Below are positions 1 through 7,494 of a stretch of DNA of 21,732 bases, piece by piece. The stretch comes from Collodictyon triciliatum (Eukaryota > CRuMs). The position numbers and the translations under genes were made by a program. The notes under the pieces were generated by a model. The model made no database searches, was not told where the DNA came from, and saw only the letters and a list, made by a program, of their open reading frames with translations. Positions within the stretch are counted from its first letter, which is position 1. Each line of letters opens with the position of its first letter. The stretch spans positions 1-21,732 of the forward strand of contig JBHJMP010001178.1 of assembly GCA_043381765.1 (NCBI GenBank). The letters are read 5' to 3'.

Positions 1-21
1 AGACAAGGTTTACATCCTATT

Positions 22-1345
22 TCATTCCACAGGATGAGTTTTTTTAGGGGACAACGGGTCACTTTCCTTGCGTTTCTTGCTGGGCAACTCAGACAGAAAG
101 CGATATGTCGTTGTTTGTCTGGTATTCTCGGAAGTGGTGCTTGACCGTCCCCTGGTTTCGGAACCATGCGTAGCCGGCAGTGGACTTTGCTTAACCGGAG
201 TATGGATACGCGTTTGTGGTTTTAGGAATATACGCTCCTGCTTTCTCGGACTGTCTTTGGTGTGAAGTTCCAAGCTTGGATTCGACTTGTGCTGTCTGCT
301 CTTGCTCCTTGGTTCTCGGTGCGACGGGCTGGGGCAGGGTAAAGGGACTATCTTTGGTGGGCGCTGGTTCTTGTGTTGACTTCGCTTTGGAGTATCCTTT
401 CTGATAAGTAACGAAGACTGCCTTGATGCCTCCTATGCTAACCATATTCACGTCAGTCTGAATGGGTAGTTTAAGGGGAGGTATCTTTCGGGGTTTGGAG
501 ATGCGCTGCTCTTGGGTCTTGCGATGTGCGGGCTTGTCCGGTGTTGGCGATGGATGGCTCGAGTGCGAAGATTCTGAAGAGGAACCGAGATTTCCTTCCA
601 TGTCATCGTCGCTGTCGCTGTATGCACGTATCTGCTGTGAGTCTTGTGGACTCTGTTGTTGCCTGGCCTTGGCTTCCTTGACTCCGTTGCTGCTTGTCTG
701 CTTGGCAGGTGTATTCTTTTGCGGGGCTTTTACTTGTCGTTCGTTATTCGCGGCTGGCGGACGCTCTTTGAGGATGCGCTTTGGACACTTTTTGCCCATA
801 ACCGTAAACTTTGCAGGGAGCTGGTTCTTGTGACAAAGAAGCTTCACCACGGCCGTATCTGTGAAGAAGCCTTTGTCCTTTTTGATATCTCCACGTGGGT
901 CGGTCTGAATGGCTTCAGCTCCTCACGAATAAGTTGCGGCCACACGTCCAGTGGTATTTGGTAGAGCATCACCGATGTCTCTGTTGGTTTACTTGTGCTG
1001 AAGATGTTCATAATATCGATCAAACTTACCTGCTACAGCCCCACGAGCTTTCGGGCGTTTTCTGCAGTGCGGAAGGAAATCAGGCAAAGGTTTTCGCTGT
1101 CCGGTAAGCGCAATTGGATGGACTCTTCCCAAAGTTTGTTCGCTTTCAAGAAGGAGGCGAGCGCATCTGTTAGTATGCGAGCATTGTTCCTGTTGTAAAC
1201 GACTTGCTCGACCCTGTGCAAAAATATTGTCCGATCAGACAGACTTGCAGGCGGTTTCCTTGCACGGGTCTTCCTAGACTTACGTGTAACTCAGGGTTTT
1301 CCGCACCAGTTTTGGAATCAGAAGAACTGGCTGCAACTTGCGAGG
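22..1345 (-). pseudogene. Broken or mis-sequenced unrecognised coding region
   Basis: Protein-like sequence runs through this stretch on the minus strand but changes frame. From about 1345 to 1215 one frame is open (ending near LIGQYFC). From about 1214 to 915 a second frame carries a helix-rich segment (for example ARILTDALASFLKANKLWEE) and is interrupted by a TAG at 1033-1035, then continues in the same frame to EELK near 917. From about 920 to 191 a third frame carries DIKKDKGFFTDTAVVKLLCH, followed by a long Ser/Pro/Gln/Lys-rich tail that ends at a TAA at 191-193. Another open frame covers 22-273. Adding one base at each of the two first junctions would join the frames, so these are either single-base deletions in a decaying gene or sequencing errors. 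A donor-like GTAAGT follows the TAG, but a splice reading would give only a 32-nt intron. No family was recognised. The modular, low-complexity-tailed layout would also suit the first ORF of a retroelement, which is unproven. Confidence 0.45.
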
Positions 1346-2480
1346 GCTTTCAACAAAATCATTCCTTTGGATTCACTAACGTGTGTAGGAAAGGAGAAGA
1401 CATAATTAACTGTAAATTTTTTGAGAACGCTCGATTTTTTTGAAATCAAAGGAAAGTGCAAATTTTTCAACGGATTGAAAAAGGGTTTCTTGTGCTTCAC
1501 CAAGATGATGAATGAAATCCATTCAGAGCCATACAAAAACATGCGGTTAGTTCTATCAACGCCGTGGTGCAGGTAAGACGTGTAGTGAATCGTCTTTTCA
1601 ACAATGCACATGACGATGTAATATAAACTTGAACGATTTCGATGCAAAGTCTAATGGGGAGGTATTTTGTCTGTTTCTCGCACAGAATTTGTGTAGTGTT
1701 GTATTCATATTTTGCAACCAAATGCTAGGTATATCTCAATAGAAAAGAGACCGATAAAACAGGATGTGTTTGCGTACTGCTTGGGTGGTTGCCAGTCTAG
1801 GGTGTGACCAGAAAATCGCCACTAAAAAAAAAATTTTTTTTATTCCTATTTTTTGCGTATGAATCAAAAGGCCAATTTTTTTTTTGTTTTGAAAAAGCGG
1901 CACAATGTTAAAACAAAACGAGGTGTTCATATAAGACAAGCCATTTAGCGAAGCGATTTAATGATATTTGGAATCCGAAGAGGACGGGGCAGGTTGCGTC
2001 GCATTTTAGAGGACAGAATAGTATATGCAATTCTATTTTGTTCTTTTGTTCTATCGTTGAATTGTCTAAAATATATTCCGTAAACTATTATCTCTGTGTT
2101 ACAAATGTAGCACTCGCAAATCAATCAAAGGAATGTGGGAATTATGAAGTAATTATTATAAATGCCACATTAAGATGATTCCCAGACCAGAAAAGGGCGT
2201 TTGGATATGGCATTTCTAATAAAGGAATAATACAAGGAAGGTTCATGGAATAGTTATATTAATATATTTATATAGATATTTTCATTGAATAATAAGCAGA
2301 ACTTTTGGGAAAGAACCGGCCGAAGTCCAACTCCGAACTTTCCTGTCCCAGTTATGGCATTCAAAAGTTTGTATTTTGATTGGAAAGAAAAGTCGAGTGA
2401 TTTGAATGACGCAGAATCCCCACTGTGATCGGCGGCGTTGAGAGCCTTGCGCATGAGCTCGCAAGCGAGGCCAAACGCAA
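1346..2480. other. AT-rich non-coding stretch
   Basis: There is no convincing coding sequence on either strand. The stretch has A/T homopolymer runs near 1824-1842 and 1876-1888 and an AT-rich patch near 2255-2285. The short open frames here have no family-like pattern and no splice partners that I could find. Confidence 0.6.
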
Positions 2481-2556
2481 CCGTCCTTGGGAATGAAAGG
2501 GCCAAGTGTGTGGGAATTGAACTCGGGTGTGTGCTGTGCTGGCGCAGCTCGGGTCG

Positions 2557-2564
2557 TATATAAT
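2557..2564 (+). promoter_or_regulatory. Possible TATA box
   Basis: The sequence TATATAAT sits in locally GC-rich DNA on the plus strand. It is about 900 bp upstream of the SPX-RING start codon, so it could serve that gene only if the transcript has a long or spliced leader. It could equally be chance. Confidence 0.25.
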
Positions 2565-2773
2565 CCTCGCGGCTGCCCTGTCGATTGGCAAAAGGTCGCA
2601 GATCAAAGGCTACGAAGCTAAGTGCAACTAACCCAGAGGAGAGGCAAGCTCGAACCGCAAAGTCCCAAGGACTGCAGCCCCATTGATCGCTTTTTGAGAG
2701 GAGTCGGGGACAGTGCTGGGCTAGTGATCTGCCAGTCGGCTAAAGTTTATGAATGAACGCAGGGCGGTTATGC

Positions 2774-2779
2774 AAAAAA

Positions 2780-2818
<39 letters not shown>
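2774..2818. repeat. A-run plus (GA)n microsatellite
   Basis: A run of about 15 A is followed by about 15 GA units, seen directly. Confidence 0.95.
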
Positions 2819-2820
<2 letters not shown>

Positions 2821-3463
2821 ATATTTGCCGTTCCCTTCGTCCAAGTGGTGGAGCTTGCCAGGGGCAAGAACCTGTCTGGTTGGGGGAGGAAAAATGATTA
2901 TGATAAAGAAGAAAAAGAGTAAAGTGAACCAGGGAGTCTTGCAGCTCCTGTCAGGCAAGCCAACCGCGCTATGTCGCTCCTCTCATCTATACCTCAGCCC
3001 CTCCTTCCACGTCGAATCGCCTGACTCTGCACAACCAGTCTTGTTGATCGAGGCGCATGTTGTGTTTCGAGCAAGCTCTTCTCTCCTGTCTGGTTCTGCC
3101 TTTTTTTTAGCTCCTTCGTTCTATCTATATTTTGTCTTCCTGGCCGCCGCCGCCGCCACCACCACTATGGCTGGTGCAGCCGGTGGGTCTTTGTGCCTGA
3201 CTGGCCACGCGCCTGCCTAAGTGCAGCGGCCATGCGCACAGGCCATTGATGGCGACCCTTGTGCACGGCCGGCATTTATGCGCCTGCTGTGGCTGGGAGT
3301 GTGAGAGGAACAGAGACGCAGAGAAACAAAGCCGACAAGGAGGAGACCAACTCATATACTCACACACACACATACACACACACCAGCAGGCAGACAGAAC
3401 CGACCGGCCACACGGAGACGGACACGGACGCGGACTCCGGGCAGCGACGAGAAGAGAGGAGAG

Positions 3464-6408
3464 ATGAAGTTTGGGAAGCGGCTGGGACAGGAGGCGGTGG
3501 CGGAGTGGGCGGGGCACTACGTGGACTACAAATTGCTGAAGATGCTGATCAAGCAGGAGGCGGAGGGGGCGGCAGAGGGGGCGGCAGAGGCAGAGGCAGA
3601 GGCAGAGGCGGGGGCGTTCGAGCGGGAGCTGGTGCGGCAGGTGCAGGGCGTGGACGCGTTTGTGGACGGGGAGCTGGTGCGGCTGAGCCGGGCGCTGGCT
3701 GAGGCGGAGACGGGGCTGGCGGCGGAGGTGCGGCCGGAGGGCGTGCGGGCGTTTGCGGAGGTGTGCGAGGCGGTGGAGCGGGTGCGGGCGTTTGTGGCGC
3801 TCAACCACCTGGCGGTCACCAAGATCGCAAAGAAGCACGCCAAGCGCTGCCTGCCGCCGGGCGCCGACTGGCTGGACTGGGTGTGGCGCCGCTGGCAGCC
3901 GCTGGGCAAGGCGCAGCCCCTCACCAACCTGCTGGCCCACACCCACCGCCTCGCCGCACGCCTGCTGCCCCGCCCCCTCGTCGACCGCCACGCCGCATGC
4001 GCCTCCTGCTCCCACGCCCTGCCGCCGCCCCACGCCCCCGTCGTCGTCCTCGCCTGCGCCCACCGCCTCTGCCCCGACTGCCGCACCCGCCTCGCCGCAC
4101 ACGCCCGCGCCCGCGCAAAGGCCCACCTGCGCTGCCCGGAGTGCCTCGCCCGCCACGCCCTCGCCCACCTGCCCCCGGACGGGCCGCAGCCACACGCCCA
4201 GCCACATGACCAGCCACAGCCGCAGCCACAGCCACAGCCACAGCCGTCCCCGCCCGCCCCGTCTGCGCCCCGCAACATCGACCACGCGCTCTTTGCCGCC
4301 CACCCTGCCCCGCCCTCCCCGCCGCACTCGCTCTCCGACTCGTGGTCCCTCGCCGCCCACCTCGCCACAGACTCCTCCTGCGCCGCACTCTCGCCCACCA
4401 GAAACCGTATGCCTTTGCCGCACGCGCACCCACACACGCGCCTCCGCTTCTCACCCCTCCCCTCCTCCCCTCCTCCCCTCCCCCTGCAGCCCCCGCCACA
4501 GGCATCGGCATCGGCATCGGCATAGGCATCGGCATCGACACCGCCTCGCACCCCCACTCCGCCACGCACGGACACTCCAGCTGGACCTCGCTTCGCCCGC
4601 CCCCTGCAGCCACAACCAAAGCCACTGCTGCGTCATCGTCGCTGTCCCCAACACCATCGCCACAACAGCCACAGCCCATCGCAACCGCAGCCGCCACAAA
4701 GAAGGTCCTTTGGATCCACGTCTCCGGCTGCGACCCGGACCTGTGCTGCTTCGCGCCGCCGTCCGCATCCGTGGGCAACACAATCACCCCGACGCTCGGC
4801 GCCCTGCTGTCCGAGTCTGCCTACAGCCTGGGTCTGGCGTCCAAGCGCCTCCCGCCCCCGAGGCCAGCACGCCGCACAGCCACAGCCACAGCCACAGCCA
4901 CAGCCACAGCCGCATCTGGACCGCACGTGCGCGGGCTGCAGGGCGTGCGGGGCCGTGAGGCGGCGTGGTTTGCGGCGCTGACGGGCGTGTGGCCAGACCC
5001 CAGCGTGGTCCCGCCGCGCACGCAGCTCAAGAGGCACCCGCCGCTCTTTGCCCGCCTGCGCTCTGCACGCCGCTCCGCTGCGGTTTTCCTGCGCTCCGAC
5101 CAGAACGAGCTGCGCCGTTGGGCCCACCCGAGCGCCTCCACCCTGCAGCTCTTCAGCTCGGACGCCCTCACCGCAGCCGCCGTCGCCGCATTCCTGCGCC
5201 CCGCCACCCCAGACCCACCGCAGCCACAGCCGCAGCCACATGCGCACCACCGCCGCCGTCGCCACAGCAACAGCCACAAGCACAGCCACCGGCGTCCCGG
5301 CGCCAACCCGACGCCCACCCCCGTGCCCGACGTGACGTACGTGCACCTGGCCAACCCCCTGACGCGGGGCTCCGACGTGGAGACGCGTCTGCGCGCGACC
5401 ACCGAGGCCGACCGCCACGTGGGGCAACTGGTCGATGCGCTCAGGGACCGGCAGGCTGATGCCCGACTGGCTGCGGCCGAGGACTGGATGCTTGTCGTCA
5501 CCCTCATGCACGAGGAACCCGCTGGCGCCTGCGATCTGTCCACGGCCCTCCGCTGGCTCATCCAGTCGCTGCCTCCTCCCTCTCCAAATCCAAATCCAAA
5601 CCCAAACCCAAACCCAATCCCAGATCCAATCTCAGATCAAGACTCGGCCGCCCCCGCAGACGACCCGCGCATGACGCCCACCGCCATCCTCCTCCTCGCC
5701 AACCCGGCACTCGAGAGAGGCCCTCTTCCCCGCTCACCAACCTTTGTCGACATCGTCCCCACCATCCTCAACCACATCGACATCTCTGCAGACAGCTCGT
5801 CTCCACTCGATGGGTCGCCACTTCGCACAGGAAGGGCCGCAGCTGCTGGCTGGGCTGGCGAGGAAGACGAAGACGAAGACAGTGAAGATGATGATCATGG
5901 TGTCGAAGAAGATTTTGCTGGCCATGATTCTATTGATGACCAGTACTCTCTAAACCATTCTCCTGATGGTCGTGCCATCCGTCAGGACTCGCACGCTACC
6001 AGTAGCGACATCCAGTCGGCTCACTTGCGATACGTATCTGATAACCTCGGAACCATCAATATACAGCAAAACACGCTCTTTACCACAGCTTCATCCACGT
6101 CCTGCAGCTTCGACAAACCAGTCCAACAGGCTGCCAGGTCGCCTTTTACCAGTCACCCAGTCCTCGGAACCCCCTCTGGCTCCATCTCTGCATCCATAGG
6201 TAGCGTCCACCCCACTGTGCTTGGTGCCGTCGGTAGCCTATCATCGAAGGGATTCCTGGGGACTGCTTACCAATCACATCCGACTCACCCACAGGCTTCA
6301 GAGAAAATTGCACCCTCTTCAACCAACTGCTCCAATAGAAGATGGTCCACAATTGCTCACAATCGACAACTCATGAAAGACGAGGAAGTCTTTGAAATCG
6401 AATTATAA
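3464..6408 (+). CDS. SPX-RING protein with C-terminal alkaline-phosphatase-like domain
   Basis: Two exons, 3464-4406 and 4490-6408, encode 953 residues. The SPX domain (about 1-130) starts with MKFGK, has YVDYKLLKMLIK at 19-30 and a KxxKKxxK helix (K120, K123, K124, K127), the region that binds inositol pyrophosphates in known SPX domains. A Glu/Ala-rich insert occupies 32-50. A complete C3HC4 RING follows (C179, C182, C198, H200, C203, C206, C224, C227), as in SPX-RING ubiquitin ligases such as plant NLA. After Pro/Gln-rich and Gly-Ile linkers, residues about 386-746 resemble the alkaline phosphatase superfamily: a beta strand KVLWIHVSG, TPTLGALL, ALTGVWP, DRHVGQLVDAL, EDWMLVVTLMHEE, ILLLANPALERG and FVDIVPTILNHI in the usual order. 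The C-terminus is acidic and then Ser-rich. The start is the first Met, directly at the SPX motif. The SPX and RING calls are firm. The phosphatase fold is inferred from motif order, and catalysis looks lost. The likely role is phosphate-status-controlled ubiquitination. Confidence 0.88.
3580..3612 (+). repeat. GGCAGA hexamer repeat in coding sequence
   Basis: Tandem GGCAGA-type units encode alternating Ala-Glu inside the SPX domain, between its first helix and the remaining helices. The six-base unit keeps the frame. Confidence 0.85.
4407..4489 (+). other. 83-nt intron joining SPX-RING to phosphatase-like exon
   Basis: The donor is GTATGC and the acceptor is CCCCTGCAG, preceded by an almost pure pyrimidine tract of about 40 nt. 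Exon 1 ends after the first base of a codon. Joining to 4490 gives CCC (Pro315) and enters exactly the frame that stays open to 6408. Without splicing, the first frame stops at a TAG at 4523-4525, inside a GGCATC repeat. Confidence 0.85.
4500..4540 (+). repeat. GGCATC hexamer repeat in coding sequence
   Basis: About six GGCATC units encode a Gly-Ile tract at residues about 318-330, immediately after the intron. Confidence 0.9.
4876..4912 (+). repeat. CACAGC hexamer repeat in coding sequence
   Basis: Tandem CACAGC units are read as alternating Thr-Ala in the annotated frame, inside a loop of the phosphatase-like domain. Confidence 0.9.
5584..5626 (+). repeat. CCAAAY hexamer repeat in coding sequence
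   Basis: Tandem CCAAAT/CCAAAC units encode an Asn-Pro tract at about residues 680-690, between two predicted core elements of the phosphatase-like domain. Confidence 0.9.
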
Positions 6409-6686
6409 TGTTCTAATCAAGATAATTCTTTTTCGTCAGTCATTTCCCTACTCACTCTGCCCCTTTCTCCTCTCCTTTCTCTTTCCCTCTCCCTCTCCCT
6501 CTCCCTCTCCCTCTCCCTCTCTCTCTTTTTCCGCTACAAATCCACTACTTCACTCCATTGCGCACTCACCTTTGTCTAGCCCGCCCTTGCAGCATCTCCC
6601 TATCTTTCCATTAAGTTCGTATCGTATTCCTTATCCCTTGGCGATAAGGTTCGGATTAAAAATTAAGGAGCAGTTAGATCCGCGGT
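6409..6686. other. Convergent intergenic region with CTCTCC repeat
   Basis: This is the space between the stop codons of the plus-strand SPX-RING gene and the minus-strand small nuclear-protein gene. It holds a pyrimidine-rich CTCTCC hexamer repeat at about 6476-6530. I see no polyadenylation hexamer of the canonical form for the SPX gene. Confidence 0.7.
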
Positions 6687-7347
6687 TTATTGGTGTTTTT
6701 CATGTATCACGAAGCCTTTCCTTTTCTTCTTCCTGAATGTCTCGTCTCTGTCATCGTCGTTATCCGACTCATCCCCGGCTCCTTCGGCGAGTGCATCCGT
6801 GCCAAAGACAAACGCAGAGTCATCACCAGCTGCATTCTTTGCTTTTGTGGAGTTTGCTTTCTTTCCTTTGTTGTCCATCGCCATGGCATTCCCAGAAAGC
6901 CCAAGGCCGCCCAGCGGGTCCACGTAAGGGAACTTGGACTTCTGTGCACGTTTGGCTGGCCTGATGAGAGCAGCTATCCCCTGAGCCTTGCTGTCATCCC
7001 CGACTGTGCTGCTCTCGGGCTGCTTGAGAAGTGCGGACTCAATTACGGGCTTTCTTTTGTTCTTGTTTGCTGTGGCCTTCACCTTGGTTGCATATGTAGA
7101 CTCATATTAAATGCGGCTTGGAGGTTGCTTTAGGATTGCGCGAGGAGAAAGAAAAGAAAACCCCCCATTTCAAGATCAATCTATGTTGATGTATCAAGCT
7201 GCTCATTTAAAAAAAAAAAAAAGAAAAAGAAGAGTTATTTGTTTTATGATATTTATTAAGTTGTATTGTTACCTTTTTTGGGTTCCTGGTGAAGATAGGT
7301 GCACTCGATTTTCTAAATCGGTGGACATATGTTTTTACATTTTTCAT
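6687..7347 (-). CDS. Small charged, probably nuclear protein, two exons
   Basis: Exon 1 runs from the ATG at 7347 to 7273 and encodes MKNVKTYVHRFRKSSAPIFT plus five more residues, ending with donor GTAACA in phase 0. Exon 2 is open from 7100 or 7082 (two in-frame acceptors, after ATGAG or CCAAG) to the TAA at 6687. The protein is 156 or 162 residues. It is basic at the start and has a middle segment KSKFPYVDPLGGLGLSG, then an acidic run (DESDNDDDRDE) followed by FRKKKRKGF, which looks like a nuclear localisation signal. It is not recognised as a member of a named family. It lies 148 bp downstream of UTP13 on the same strand, and its charge pattern fits small ribosome-biogenesis factors; that is inference from context. 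The opposite strand is also open but gives a Cys-rich, unconvincing product. Confidence 0.55.
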
Positions 7348-7494
7348 ATTTTATCAATTATATTAGAAGTCAGTAAGATTAAGGGGAATCGAGATATGGA
7401 TTCGAAAACAGTAGATTTGAGGAGCATCTTGTATTTAAATACGGCACGATTTGTTGGTGCCAGCACGACAGTGTAATAGTGGTATTGATTATAG

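Larger units (their letters stand above)
2481..3463 (+). other. 5' flank of the SPX-RING gene, repeat-rich
   Basis: Composition shifts from AT-rich to GC-rich on approaching the SPX gene. It contains an A run followed by a GA microsatellite (about 2774-2818), a GCC run (about 3142-3157) and a CA microsatellite (about 3359-3384). A TATATAAT sequence lies at 2557-2564. The open frame across 2753-3220 is built largely from these simple repeats and is not taken as a gene. A 5' untranslated exon or UTR intron may be present, but I could not define one. Confidence 0.5.

Noticed and set aside
1033-1035. TAG read as a sense codon (altered genetic code)
   Set aside because: UTP13 and the 476-aa gene both end with TAG, in UTP13 at the expected family end, and no conserved position in the recognised genes needs a TAG to be read through.
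1318-1647. 109-codon minus-strand open frame
   Set aside because: Its composition is that of AT-rich random sequence, and it overlaps the end of the broken coding region in another frame.
2481-2560. Possible tRNA on the minus strand from a T-loop-like GTTCAATTCC
   Set aside because: The flanking bases do not form a T stem, and no anticodon arm or acceptor stem can be drawn.
2254-2606. Overlapping minus-strand open frames near the GC-rich upstream patch
   Set aside because: Three overlapping frames of similar length with no family pattern and no splice partners; most likely chance.
4342-4491. Treating the second SPX-gene exon as a separate gene starting at the Met at 4342
   Set aside because: The reading between 4342 and 4489 is an intron-like pyrimidine tract and arginine/proline noise. 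Splicing 4406 to 4490 joins the two frames exactly and has good donor and acceptor signals.
3526-5561. Long antisense open frames opposite the SPX-RING gene
   Set aside because: They are shadows caused by high GC content, rich in Arg, Ala and Gly with no domain order.
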